Origin: Callaeas wilsoni
Taxonomy: Eukaryota > Chordata > Aves > Passeriformes > Callaeidae
Length of the DNA stretch: 64,000 nucleotides
Reading direction: 5' to 3'
Assembly: GCA_013398955.1 (NCBI GenBank)
Contig: VWPU01011807.1
Coordinates: 43,742-107,741, forward strand
Shown here: positions 35,001 through 46,300 of the stretch, one piece after another
Layout of the letters: each line of letters starts with the position of its first letter
Numbering within the stretch: position 1 is the stretch's first letter
Made by a program: the position numbers and the translations under genes
Notes under the pieces: generated by a model
The model's database searches: none
What the model was told of the DNA's origin: nothing
What the model saw: the letters and a program-made list of their open reading frames with translations, nothing else

Positions 35001-36214
35001 TTAAAGCTCTTTAAATTACTTTCTTTCTCTTCCCAGCCAGCAGTTTCATACGACAACACTGCTGACAAAGCATTCACAATCATCCGACATTTGGCATTAC
35101 ACAAAAGGCAGTGATACCAAGCAAAAGAAAAAAACAATCCAGACGCCTCCAAGAATACCAACAGTGTTTTGTTTCAGACTTTACCTTCATAAAACATAGC
35201 AAAAACTTGTCTTCCCATCCCAATTTTAACGTGGTTTATCTAGACGTATATACTGTGCTCGTTGCAATGGGTTCAATTTACTAAGCTACCTACACGGAAG
35301 GAAAATGCATGGCACGTGTGTAAAGGCCCATCTCAGCAAATAACTCCCGAGCTGCAGCAAGACTACTAGGAAGCACTTCCTAGAGCCTAGGACAGGTTTA
35401 GCAGGAGTTACAGAGTCACTCCAGTCTGCTCCGTGGGCCTTTCTTCATTCCTGACTAGAAAGAACTCAGTACGTCTCCAGGAGGAAAGAATTCAGAGCCC
35501 GAAACCCGGCTGGTCACTGGCTGGTGCCGGTACGGATTTAGGGTGGGAGCCTAAAAGCAGTTTCCAGGACTCGATAAGGTGGAGCGAGGCCAGGAAGGGC
35601 ACCTCGGCTCACGGCGGGGCTGAGCGGGAGGGACACGGGGCCGCGCCAGGCGGTGCCCGGCCGAGGGACACGGCGGGACGAGCTCGGTACCACCTCAGGC
35701 CCTCATGGCACGGCACGGCCCGGCCCGGCCAAGCTGGAGCCGGGCTCGGGGGAGGAACCGGGCCGGGTCGCACCGAGCTGTCGCTGACGAGGAGCCCCGC
35801 ACTCAGGTCATAAATCCCAAAAAACCTCGGCGTCTCCCCGGAGCGCTGCCCAGCAATAGCGACACGAAGACGCAAAAGCGGCGAGCTCGGCCCCTTAGAG
35901 GCCGCTCCGCCGGGGACCGCCCGGCCCGGCGAACAGGCGCCGGCGCCCCGAGGCCCGGCCTCCCACCGCCCAGGAGCGGCCCCGACAGACGGGACACCGG
36001 CGAGGGGCCGTGCGCCGTGCAGCGCGAGAGCTGCGCTAAAACGCCGGCACCGGGGCCGGGCAGGGGCGGCAATGGCCGCCGGTCAGTCCTCGGGCGGCAG
36101 CGGGGGCGACGCGGCCATTTTCAGTCTGTGCCGCGGACGGGAGCGATGTCGGAGCCGCTCCTCCCGCGGGCCCCCCGCGCCCAGGCCGCCCCCGTACCGG
36201 CTGGTGGAAGCCAT
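13918..36214 (-). CDS. GTF2B: GTF2B, transcription initiation factor IIB (TFIIB), complete, 7 coding exons
   Basis: TFIIB bridges TBP-TATA and RNA polymerase II in the nuclear pre-initiation complex and sets the start site (family knowledge). Exons 36198-36214, 33689-33795, 23328-23461, 16792-16938, 16526-16655, 15659-15940 and 13918-14051 join to 951 nt, 316 residues plus TGA, exactly the human length. Zinc ribbon ligands are C15, H18, C34 and C37. The B-reader/linker has E51, S65 and R66. Two cyclin repeats span about 124-200 and 218-294. K238 (autoacetylation site) and the BRE-contacting V283 and R286 are present. The start is fixed by MASTSR. Odd points: the zinc-ribbon knuckle reads CSEC where human has CPEC, and donor 1 is GTACGG. 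The promoter is a CpG island. Convergent with PKN2 and downstream of KYAT3 on the same strand. Confidence 0.98.
14052..15658 (-). other. GTF2B intron 6
   Basis: 1.6 kb. Open + strand frames at 14712-14999 and 15016-15201 have no family match. No repeat recognised. Confidence 0.87.
15659..15940 (-). CDS. GTF2B: GTF2B exon 6 (cyclin repeats 1-2)
   Basis: 282 nt encoding residues 179-272, [20 protein letters not shown] onward to EKRTQK. Contains K188/K189 near the TBP/DNA face, and K238 in ARKAVELD. Acceptor TTTTTCAG; donor GTAAAA at 15658. Confidence 0.98.
15941..16525 (-). other. GTF2B intron 5
   Basis: 585 nt, AT-rich. Nothing recognised. Confidence 0.88.
16526..16655 (-). CDS. GTF2B: GTF2B exon 5 (first cyclin repeat)
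   Basis: Residues 136-178, [20 protein letters not shown] onward to PRTFK. Donor GTAAGT at 16525; acceptor TTGAAG. The intron to exon 4 is only 136 nt (16656-16791). Confidence 0.98.
16792..16938 (-). CDS. GTF2B: GTF2B exon 4 (linker and start of first cyclin repeat)
   Basis: 49 codons in phase 0, residues 87-135, [20 protein letters not shown] onward to LPRNIV. Acceptor CTTTTCAG; donor GTAAGT at 16791. Confidence 0.98.
16939..23327 (-). other. GTF2B intron 3
   Basis: 6.4 kb. Contains the long A-rich tract 19174-19278 on the + strand. Short frames elsewhere look random. No LINE or LTR recognised with confidence. Confidence 0.85.
19174..19278. repeat. A-rich low-complexity tract
   Basis: About 105 bp of A broken by single C, T and G bases. 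On the + strand it could be the tail of a retroposed sequence; equally it is a plain (A)n simple repeat. The 250 bp upstream match nothing I recognise. Confidence 0.9.
23328..23461 (-). CDS. GTF2B: GTF2B exon 3 (B-reader and B-linker)
   Basis: Residues 42 (split Gly) to 86, [20 protein letters not shown] onward to STMIGK. E51, R53, S65 and R66 of the start-site-selecting charged cluster are intact. Acceptor GTTCTCAG; donor GTAACA at 23327. Confidence 0.98.
27245..27260 (-). promoter_or_regulatory. CTCF-like binding motif
   Basis: The minus strand reads TCACTAGATGGCAGCA, which matches CCASYAGRKGGCAGYR at all but the first position. It lies in GTF2B intron 2. Occupancy is not shown by sequence. 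Confidence 0.5.
27400..27620 (-). mobile_element. CR1 LINE remnant, degraded
   Basis: The + strand shows CR1-antisense landmarks in order: AGCCAGGCTGAACAGCCTCAG (near 27451), CTCTCAGCCTCTCCTAAC, TTTTGTGACCTTCTGCTGGA, CTTGCTCCAGCAAGG, then GACACAGTACTCCAGGTAT (near 27583). These follow the order of avian CR1 copies, so the element lies on the minus strand. It is 5'-truncated, and the direct end repeats are not resolvable. Confidence 0.8.
33689..33795 (-). CDS. GTF2B: GTF2B exon 2 (zinc ribbon)
   Basis: Residues 6 (split Arg) to 41 plus one base: [20 protein letters not shown] onward to CSECGLVV. Ligands C15, H18, C34, C37. Donor GTAAGT at 33688; the acceptor is the CTTAG at 33796-33800. Window differences from the human sequence as I remember it: V9, S21, S35. 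Confidence 0.98.
33796..36197 (-). other. GTF2B intron 1
   Basis: 2.4 kb, AT-rich up to about 35400, then part of the CpG island. A CCATTTT (YY1-like, ATGGCC on the minus strand) lies at 36115-36122, just inside the intron, a common place for YY1 sites. Confidence 0.85.
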
Positions 36215-36560
36215 CTCGGCGGTGCTGCAGCGGTGCCGGAAACAGCGCGGGCGAGCGGGCCCTGTTATTAACTGCCGAGACGGCGGGCGGGGCCGCGAGC
36301 GCTCCGACGGGTGCCGCGAAGGGGCGGGCACGCGGGCGGGGCCGCTCTCGCCGCTGTCGGTGCGGGCGCGCGGCGGGGCCGTGCGGCTGCGAGCCCCAGG
36401 CGGGTCCCTGGGGTCCCTGTGGCCGCAACTTTTGCAGGCGGGGAGCAGGCCTGCCGGCTGCGGGTACGGGCTGGAACCTTCCCCCCGGCCCAGGCAGCAG
36501 CCCACAGACCCCCCGCACAAAGCCCACCGTGCCGTCCCCGGGGCGTGACTCCGGTTCAGC
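35480..36560 (-). promoter_or_regulatory. GTF2B: CpG island promoter of GTF2B
   Basis: About 1 kb of dense CpG around the GTF2B start. Upstream of the ATG on the minus strand are an ETS-type CCGGAA (36236-36241, + orientation) and three GC boxes: GGGCGGGGCC 36285-36294, GGGGCGGGC 36321-36329, GGGCGGGGCC 36334-36343. No convincing TATA box, as usual for housekeeping genes. The transcription start is probably near 36240-36280 (inference). Confidence 0.8.
36198..36214 (-). CDS. GTF2B: GTF2B exon 1, coding part (start codon)
   Basis: ATG at 36212-36214 (minus) begins MASTS plus two bases of Arg6; the donor GTACGG follows at 36197. Only 17 coding bases. The frame and the phase into 33795 fit exactly, and MASTSR is the conserved TFIIB start. 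The preceding base context is CCGAG. Confidence 0.95.
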
Positions 36561-39500
36561 TGCTCTTGTGCACACTCCAGCAGTTCCGTGAATTCCCACG
36601 GAAGCCAAGCGTGAGCAAAACTGCCCCAAGGGTGCACTGAAGTCCATGGGGTACAGCGCGTTCTTGACTCTGAAACTAAGCAGAGACCAATTCCCAGAAA
36701 GGGGAAAAAAAGTTTAGTTCCTCCTTCCTGCCGTCGCCTGCTGCAGCTGTTGTGGTTTGGCACTGGGCTGACGGAAGGAGGAGAAGAACCTGGCGCTCCT
36801 CTGGGCACGACGCGCAGGTGTGGGGCCGGCTGTGGCTCGGGAGCCCTCGGCAAACAGGCCGTGCCCAACGCTCGGGCTGACCGAAGCAAACACAAAGCCC
36901 GCTGGTTTGTGCGGGCTTCGCTTGTTACGTCGCAGACACCTGCACGGTGTGATCAGCTCCCCTTCTGCCTCTCCCCCTCGCACCCACCTTGGCAGCAAGC
37001 ATCAGGCCAAAGAGGAGGAGAAACCACAAAAACTGTTGCAAGACCAAAGCCCTCCAGCACTGGATCCGAATCCTGGCTTTCACTACCCGAGAGTTTATCC
37101 GTATGGAAAATTAGTCTGTAGAATGAGCAGTAACAACAGGTTTTTAAGCCCAAGCTATAAAACAATGGAAAAAAGTGTATTCCTTCGTTATGAGCCTACC
37201 CTCGCTGAAAGAGAAGGATGAACAAGACACGAGGGCCTACAGATTTTGGAAAGTGCCATTATTTCAGTGCCTCAAAGTGATCAGTATTGAAGTCTCTCAA
37301 CAGTTATAGATCTGCTATCTGTTTATTAATCAGATACACAGGACTTTTCACACCAGTTAAGCCCATGTCTCCACTATATAACAAGAATATTTTTCAATTT
37401 ACTAGCTCAAAGAAAGAAATTCCCTCTGGTCGAAAAGTTCTCTAATACTTGCTAAAATTGAGTCAAACTAATTATCACACAACCTCCAAACACCACCAAC
37501 TGCAGTATTCTCTGCTGGTTGAAAATGAGCAAGTTTAAACTTGACAACAAACTCCTTAGAATTAAAAAAAAAAATAGAAACTTTTTGGAATATAAGAAAG
37601 CTGAACTATTAGAAAATAGAGATGCGGAGATACAAATTTAAAACTTTTTTCAACTTGCAACGATCTTTTTCAGAAATGCTCAGTAAACCCAAAAGATGAA
37701 AGAGTAATGAAAAACAAATCACTGTAACTGTTGGTGGGAATACAGCACATGATACTAAGTTTCTCCATAACCTCTGAAATATGTATGGAGCAATGACTGC
37801 AACAGATGTGCCTCATCACCACCCTTCAAGCTTTCCAGGTTTGTCTTGGTTTCTCCTACATTCTGTTCTACAAAAAAGATGTTCTGCTGGCAATCAGTGT
37901 CAACCCTCCTAACCCTCTTCTCATTAACTTAGAATTGAAAGAATTTCATTTTCATCACAGAAGGACAGTAATTTCAGAAATGTTGCAAAAACACAATAGA
38001 TGATATATCATGAATTCTTTATTCCTTGTCTGCAGCAATTTTTCAAGCAGCAGACAAAAAGTGGTTGATGTGGCAGATGGAAGTATCACTATTAACACTC
38101 TCTGTCAACAGATCATTTTAATAATACACAGTTTACCTTGCTGTTCCCAGCTGCTCTTTCCCATCACTGTAGTCACAACAATAATCCAATTTTAAAACTT
38201 GCTTCATTGGTCATTCTGGAGTTTCTTAAAATTTCACACCAAGTATCTCACGCTGGTTACTGTCAGTAATAAAAGTGTGTAATTAAACTGCAATTCTTAC
38301 ATTGCTAATATTACCAGCATCATTTCAACAATAATACAGTGGGATATTCAGATTCCTCTGCAAACACAATGAACAGTACATTAGTGAAAACAAATCACTG
38401 GTTCTTATTTGTATGTCTAAAGGGCCTTTGTAGTGGTTTGCTGATTTATCATGCAGTTCAATAGCCTGTTGCAAGCTCTTAGTTCCCACAACACCACAGC
38501 TCCCCAGTGCTACTTGCATAAACAGATTTTAAACTCCTTGTAAAATACAGTGTAGGTTTCACAGAAATACAGTGTCTAAAAACTAGTTTTTCCTGGAATT
38601 TAATGTAGGAATTTCCAAATTAAATTCATGCTGAAATTTCAGTTAAGTTATTTTAATTGCTGAATTGATTTTTCTACACAAAGACTACACACCACTTTCA
38701 AAATAACAGCCAACCATCTTCTGGTGAGATTTGGGGAATGGCTGTACAAGACAGCTACAAAGACTATGGAAGTCCCAGCTACTGGACTCCCAAAAGCCCA
38801 AGCCCAAGAAGTATTAACGAAAAAAACTAGCAGCTCGTCTGCCAGTCCAATTTCTATACCTTTTTTCAGGTCCTGGGCATGGTCACACAGTCTAATGGAA
38901 TTCATTTAGGAGTCCAGCTATGCAATCAAAGAATGAGTAAACATTGGCAAAACAAGTTACTGAATTTGTTCAGGCTTTGCACTGTAAGAGCTCTGTCATT
39001 GTGTAAGCCCAGCTGGCAACAAAGCACCCCCCAGCTGCTCACTCACCCACCAGCCCAGACTGGTGGAATGGGGAGAAGAATAAAAAGTAAAACCTGTAGG
39101 TTGAGATAAAAACAGTTTAATCACTGAAACAAAGTAAAAAAGAACAACAATAGTAAATAATAATAATGATAACAGGAAGGATTTAAAAAAAAAAAAACCA
39201 AGTAATGCACAATACAGTTGCTCACCACGCACTGACTGATGCCAGACCCCATTCCTGAAGCCCAATCGGCTCCCCCTTCCCGCTAACCTACCTGGATTGC
39301 TTCTGCTAGTGGGAAACCCATCCATAGATTAAAAGATTGCAGAAAGAAGTGAAAAAGGAGGCAATTAGAAAGGAATTTTCCATATTGACTTCTTTTGAAA
39401 CAAGTCCTTTATCTACTGTGCTTGAAACCAAGCTAGCTGAGCTCCATAGAACAGCATTAGGCCCACCTCCAGGGCCCCCCCAGATCTAAAGAGTTGGAAG

Positions 39501-39990
39501 TAAGTTTGGTGTGATATTGCCAATGTTGTAACAAGGAAAGAAAAAGAGTTACACAAATAATTAAGTCACTGTGCATCTGATTGTGAAGGAGCCTCTAAAG
39601 CAATGTCTTCTATATTTTGCTTTGTAGATTCATCCATGTAATAAATACATAGGTAGACAAAAGTAAATAGAATTTCTATTCTAGATGCCATTTTTGTAAT
39701 TGTATTGAGGACCGAATACTTTCAGAACAGCACACATGACTGTTGTGAAAAATAAAACAGTAATTCTGTAACTTAGCACTTTTCACTTTATTTAAACTGA
39801 TGCAATTTCTGCAGACAGAGTAGGTAGGCAGGTATGTAGAGTCACTGCAACTGTCTAATATGAGCCATGTCTTAATCGTCCTCTACTGCAGGTTATTTCA
39901 TTTCACAAACTACGATGTTTCTAAGTCTCTCGCTAGTTCCCATACTATCTGATGCCAAAATCACCTCCCACTTTTTACTTGTAAACTTTA
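36561..39990. other. Intergenic region between GTF2B promoter and KYAT3 3' end
   Basis: 3.4 kb. The GC content falls away after about 37000. An LTR fragment lies at 38990-39310. The minus-strand open frame 38648-38905 matches nothing I recognise. Confidence 0.75.
38990..39310 (-). mobile_element. LTR fragment of an avian endogenous retrovirus-like element
   Basis: The + strand shows, in order: CTGCTCACTCACCCACCAGCC (near 39036), a TGGTGGAATGGGGAGA segment, GGTTGAGATAAAAACAGTTTAAT (near 39098), then CAAGTAATGCACAATACAGT and TGCTCACCACGCACTGACTGATGCC. These match the antisense of a long-terminal-repeat family I know from bird genomes (ERVL-like; family name not certain). ATTAAA in the minus orientation is its polyadenylation region. 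No coding part is present; it looks like a decayed solo LTR. Confidence 0.7.
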
Positions 39991-40004
39991 AAATACCTAT
40001 ATCA

Positions 40005-40014
40005 TTTATTTATT
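40005..40014 (-). promoter_or_regulatory. KYAT3 poly(A) signal, overlapping AATAAATAAA
   Basis: Two overlapping canonical hexamers on the minus strand about 285 nt after the stop. They are the first canonical hexamers downstream of the coding region. Confidence 0.6.
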
Positions 40015-40158
40015 TTACACAGAGTCCTATAAATCTTCCAGTAAAAGAAATTAATCCCATTGGGGTTTCTTTAAGAGAAAAGCAAATTATTTCTAAAAGA
40101 CTGAAAATAACCTCTGAGTTGCATTACACATATTTCAGTAAATCATTGTTTTAACTCC

Positions 40159-40174
40159 TCAGCAGGTGGCAGCA
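40159..40174 (+). promoter_or_regulatory. CTCF-like binding motif
   Basis: The + strand reads TCAGCAGGTGGCAGCA, matching CCASYAGRKGGCAGYR at all but the first base. It lies in the KYAT3 3' UTR, between KYAT3 and the GTF2B promoter. Confidence 0.5.
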
Positions 40175-40296
40175 AAAAGTTATTTACAATGCCATATTAA
40201 TTCTGTACTGTATTAAGTAATTTGTTCTTAAATTTACAATTTAAAAAACTCCTACTATTAGATAGTTATACCATATGGAAGGATTAGTAAGAAAAA

Positions 40297-40359
40297 TCAG
40301 CCAGTCTGTTTATTCCAGTTCTTCAGGATCACTTCAGCTGCATCTAGTGTGCTGTCTTT
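40297..40359 (-). CDS. KYAT3: KYAT3 last coding exon and stop
   Basis: [20 protein letters not shown] then TGA (40297-40299). Acceptor TTTTGCAG. Minus-strand AATAAA at 40309-40314 overlaps the Trp-Asn-Lys codons. Confidence 0.96.
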   Translation of the reverse strand, partial: KDSTLDAAEVILKNWNKQTG

Positions 40360-43300
40360 CTGCAAAACAAGGAACAACACTATTACTGCAAGTATGGAGT
40401 GCCTGAAAAGAGTCAGTCATGATTATATCATCTCAAATCAGTATTTGGTTGTTTCAGTTGCATCCTGTAAATATCTTGTCAGCCAGGTTTTCATTGACAG
40501 TTATTAGGTACAAATCTGGACTACACAAAGAATTCAATGCTGATTCCTTGAAAATATTTATTAGATATATTTTAAAAATATCATCTCAGCATTCATATTA
40601 TCCCATTTAATGAAAGCAATGCTTATATAAATTCATGGCATTAATGCAGTGATGTAACTTAGCAGCTCTGGTTTGGAGACATGCTAGCACCCTTTCCTAA
40701 TCCCTGTGAGTACAGTTGGGATTTTTTAATCCCCATGCAAGCATGTTATGCTGTGAACTACTTAAACATAACCCCTCCAAAGTGTGTCACTTGCCTCCAG
40801 CCTGGTGAATCATACAGGCAGTCTAACTTGAAATGATTTGTGCTGTTTATCAGCCACAGGTACAACCAGTAACTTCATCCTGGTTGTTACTGGCTCAGTT
40901 TATACCACAGACTTTACACCTCATCAAAAGAAGTAACACAAGGAGGAATCCCCCTTCATTACTGGTTCAGGCTAAGGCTCTGATCTTTACACAGAACTGT
41001 TCAGGATTTGCACATGTTCCATTATGCTGACTCTGTTACAGAACAATCGGCACACATCTTAGGGCTTTGGGCTTGTCAAAGTTTACATACCCATCCCCAA
41101 AGTCTTTCAGTCTTTTCAAGAACAGACTTAACAGGGGGAAGAATATGTGCAAAGAAGGTGCTCATGAAATGGCAAAAATCAGCAAATTCACAAAATAACA
41201 TGTTTTCTTTTGTAGTTTGGAGCTCCTGTGAAACTCTGTGTATCTTCAGGCAAGCGAGCTAAATTTGAAGGTGACCTCTTCACTGTTTTTGCTGTTGGAA
41301 ACTGAATGGGCATGGGGCACACACTCTGCTATACAGTTATTCTCTGCTCTGGATTATGGATATCACATTAATTGATAGCTTACCTATCTCAATAATTTTC
41401 ACTGTCATCACTGGTCAAGAATGTTCTTAAAAATCAGTACAGTAAGCTAGAAAGGGCTACCCATCCAGTTGTTTTCTGCCAGTTGCCCTTCTTAGCGATG
41501 CCGCCCACACTGATGGTGTAAAGTCCCTCAGCAAAAAGATAATTGAAGATACTTTGTGCTGAATTTTACGCCAAACTTTCTGTTCCTAAAAGCATTCAGT
41601 AGAAGAGATACTGGGAAAAATGTAACAGTCAGTCTCTTGCAGATTTCCATGCTGCATTGATTTTGAGGACACAAGTTTACCTTAATGAAGCAAAAACGTA
41701 TGTATTTTTCAAACTGTTTCTTTGTCTCAGGACCACAGAATGCTGAAAGAGGAATTGCTGACAGCTTCTGAAACATAAAACAGAAATAGCATTTGCTTAT
41801 TTAAATGTGTATAAAAAATCTAGTTTAAGCATGATGATTTTACTATTCTGTTTCTAGAACTCTCCTGCCCAACACAAGGGAAAGACAAGGTTCAGTTTTG
41901 TATGCACTAACTAGGCTTTAATAAATTCAAATTACTTTTCTTAGGCAAAATATTTCAAAGGTACTTTTGTACAACTAACACTTAAGCATGCTGAAAGAAA
42001 AGTGCTGGGATGTAGCACAAACCCACACTATACATTTTCAACATACTTAGCAATATTTTAGTCACACCATTATCAGCAACACTAAATAATATTTTGAATG
42101 GAACATCTCTACTACATTATTTAATAACTACAGATTCACTGCCCTTGCTTTCAATAGAAAAGCATTTCTAAAACTAGGGTATGACTAAGACATCTTACCT
42201 TAGATGCTATCATCCATTTGACAAATTTATAATCATAAGGTTGTTTCTCATCTACATCAGAGAGATCCACATCTAAATTTAAAACAAATATGTTGTAAGA
42301 TTTCCTAGACTCCAATGAGAGTCCAATTTATTAACAGCACTTTATTACAGTTAATACTTAAGAATGAAGATCTATATTTTTATTTTAATATATGATTTTA
42401 AAATTATACTATAGGAAGTAAAATAGGCCAACAGCTGGAACCTTTCCATTGTGATCTGAGCACTTGCTTTCCATCCAAAGCCAGTTCAGACATGTAGCTT
42501 GGAAGAAAGCCATGCAATACTCCAAGAAGTCCTGAAGTCTGCGCTATAGGGGGATCAGGGCTATGGAGGGTACTGAAGAGTACATTTATTGCATGGACAG
42601 CAATAATCCCTGAAAATGCAGTTTTCTCATCTGTGAAACCAGGGTACCTAAAACTTTCTGACACGTGATCAAATTGTGATATCCTGCTGTGTTTAAACAC
42701 TTCTGTCTGAATGACAAATGCCATTTAGACCAGTTAGTGAAAAAATGTGGAACTTAAAAAAACTTTCTCCTGTGGGAATTCTTCCTCTGAAGCTACTGAA
42801 AGGTTTGTAAATTTTGGTAGCATTTTACAGTTTAGAGATCAGAATGCTTCAAAGAGCATTTAGAGTGTGACTTTAGATTAAGAAAAACAAAGCAACAAAA
42901 TCAGAAAGAGGAAAGTACAAATGGTATGAACTCAGGATATTATCCAGGTGCTTGGCTCTCAAACATTTTCATAATCATAGACATTTTGAAAATAGGAATG
43001 TTTATCTACCTCCTTTATCCTCTCTAGAAACTTGTCAAAGCTTTGCAAAACATGGACAAGAAGTTAGGATCACAAATGCTATGCTGAAGCTTATAAAATC
43101 TACCTCAGCAGCTAAGGTGAAACTGAAAATTTCAGTCCCAGTTAACACTCCTGACGACGTTATGCACACATATGTGTGCATATGAGATGAGAATATAGCT
43201 TAAAATGAAAGCTGCATTTTCAGATTAACCAAGTTTACTTTCCACACTCTTTAATAAACTTTATACTGACCTAATGTAGAAACATCAACAATCATAAAGT

Positions 43301-46300
43301 ATCCTCCATCTGGAATGACAGGCTTTAGTCCAGCCTCCTTCAGTAGCTGAGCCATCCGATCACGCTTGCTTTCCAGCTCTCGAGACAGGGAGTAAAAATA
43401 GCAGTCTGGGTCATCCATGCGCTTATAGTCCACCCCAAATGCTTGTGCCAAAGCCTCCTGGAAACATAAGGTCCAAAGTACTCATTAACACCCAGTAAAC
43501 TCACAGACACTCACACTTCCTACTGAAATCACGTGGATTTTTTTTCAATCCTGGCCCTTATTAAGCAAATCACCACACAAATTACACAAGCTACATCTGT
43601 AATCTGTTTGTTACTTTGTGCTGTGGCAACACCCAAAACACGCAATCTTTTGCTAGGCACTAATCATATACAGAAGTCAGAGTCTGTGACACAAGAGTTT
43701 ACAATCTGAATTGAAGTTAAATTTAAATCTTTGATAGTAATGTACCATAGAATACTAGATACTAGTAGACAGAACTTTCATTTATATTTGCTAGGAAATC
43801 ATTAAGATTGTCAAGTTTTATGCAAGAAGTAGTTTGTAGGTGAAAGATGAAAGAATCTGCAAGACTAATTTTTTTTTAAAAATGTCTGGTGAGCCAATCA
43901 AATTTGTTTCCTCTTCTTACACCCCAGAATATGTATTTTGACAACTAAAAATTCATTGTTGTGATTATTGTTTTATTACATGAGGCAAACAGCTTTCTTA
44001 CACCAGAAAACAATCTCCTCTGCCCCATCTGTACCTACCTGTAAAGGAGTTGGGCACGTATATAGTGTATTTTGGTGAACAACTTGCAAATGCTTAATCA
44101 GGTACTCGGGACCAATGGACCAACCAAGCTAAGGGAAGAAAGTGTGCATATATTATACTTGCAGCAGTGGTGTTACTAAAAGATAACAAATACTAAAAAT
44201 TAACCAATGTCTCAAGTTTTTCTATTTTAAGAATTTGTTTTGATAAATAATTAAGAAAAAGCTGGTTTACACAAAGCTCAGTGTATGATACCTTTAAAAA
44301 ATGGTAGATTTGAGACAACAGTTATAGTTTCCCTTATCCCTATCTTTCATAGGATACTGAGCAAACTTTTAACACTTCATTTAACAAGGGTTAGAAATCA
44401 AACTGAGCACTTATTAGGAATGTTATTTCTAATTGATTTAGAACCTTTCCATGTCTTAAGCTCCTGTGTCAAACCCAGTTTGAATATAAAACAAAAGCTC
44501 ACTACTGAATCACATATGCTGTGGTTCAGTTTGAACACAGGTGATGAAGAAGAATTTCGTTGCCAAATAGTTAAATATTTATTTCCCAGATGGGAAAACT
44601 GGGAAGTTAAAATATCATAATATCCATGTTTTCTCCAAAAATCTTTACTGATTTTGAATAAATCATACTGTGGTGGTTTTTTTAGTAATTTATGTTCACA
44701 AGAGTTTATCAATTAGGAGACAAGAAGATAATTAAGACATGGGTGTTAAAGATAGGTATTTGCTCACACTGAATGGGACTGTCACATTTTGGAGACATGA
44801 AGATTTTCCAGAAACTTTCAGAACACAGTTCATAAAAACAGAGGTGTTTTTAGAGTAATAAATGTATTCTGTTATTTATATAACTTAACTCATTTATATT
44901 GATTCTTCTTACCTTCCAGCCAGTTACGCTGTATGTTTTCCCAGCACTTCCTATAGTTATGGTTCTTTCCCACATACCTGGCAATGTAGCTGTACATAAA
45001 ATAAAATTAATTTGATACAGGTACACTCACATATTCTATGTAGTTTGAAGAGCTGCACTGCCTCTAGCTCAGAGCTGAATGTTCACTGCAGCATCTTAAG
45101 CAAACAACAAGAATATTCTAAAATTACAGCAATTGTAACAAATGAGAAAGGATATCTGGGCCAGTGCTTTTTAGCATGAAAAAAAGGCAAGGATTAATGA
45201 AAGGAGAAAGAAGAGACAGAAAATAAGAGGTACAGTTTGAAAACTACATGTTAGTTATCCTCAGCAAAAATGCACAATTATCCATAAGAAAAATATGATC
45301 TAAGGCTTCCTATGCACCTCAGGACAGATTATTTCTGATGCCTGGTAATAGTACTATACACAACATTAACTCAGGCACTGCAACCCACTTTACTGGAATT
45401 GTCCAGTTCAGTTTCACTGGCTGTCTCAGACATCAGAAAAAGAAAATAATTATTAAGACTTCTAACCCAGAACCAAACAACAGAACACCAGAAAACTAGC
45501 AGAGTGAGTAAATAAATTATGCTGTATTGTACAATTTGAATAGGCCTGAGACTGACTGAAAATAGCAGTTAGCTAAAATGTCTGCAAGGATTAAGGGACC
45601 CACAGAGGCCTGTCTCTGTCTTTGCAGTTGTAGCTGATAGGAGACCAAAATCCTTTGGTTCCTTCTCAAGAAGATGACAAAGCAAAGGTCTCTTCCTGTA
45701 GTTTGCAATTTATTTTTCTGTATACAGCTTCTGCAAAGTTCTACTTGGACTCTAACTTAATTAATTTCAAGAGAACTGGATAAATCCAGACACATGTAAG
45801 TCTGAGACACAGACAAGGTTGCAATTGCAGTAGTCACCAACATCTGTCTTCACCTCATTTGTATACTAGAACCACTACTAATGAATCTGTCAGTTGTTAA
45901 ATCCCCTCTCTAGCGAGACCAATGAACAAAGATTTTCCAAATTAAAGCCTTGAATTTCACAAGAAAGTTTTTGCAGCAGTTATCAGCATTAGACATGGTA
46001 TAAGTCTTTCAGTTATTTGAAAACATGTATTGCAATTTTTTGAGCAAACTTACCAAGAAGAGAAACCAAACAGTGTGAAAGAAACTGATGTTCCTATTAG
46101 CCTACCCATACTCAACTACTCTGTGACCTTGAAAAGAAAAAGGCAGTTTGAACAGACGTATCTTCTACCAAGCTAGGCCAAGAGTATAGATCACTTCCTA
46201 AAGGTACCCAAACTAGCTCTCACAGACTGCAAAAAGAATTGGCTTTCAAAGCTAATGGCCTCTAGCAAGCCTGTTTCGCCACATAGTCACAGGAATTCAA

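Larger units (their letters stand above)
40005..40296 (-). other. KYAT3: KYAT3 3' untranslated region
   Basis: From the TGA to overlapping AATAAATAAA on the minus strand (40005-40014). It includes a CTCF-like motif at 40159-40174. Cleavage would fall near 39985-39995 (inference). Confidence 0.65.

Noticed and set aside
35433..36895. Long open frames on both strands around the GTF2B CpG island (up to 270 codons)
   Set aside because: They follow from high GC content and few stop codons. They are rich in Arg, Gly, Pro and Ala, overlap in all frames, and have no family signature except the short TFIIB exon 1.
38648..38905. 85-codon minus-strand frame near the LTR
   Set aside because: No similarity I can name and no splice context; coding status unsupported.
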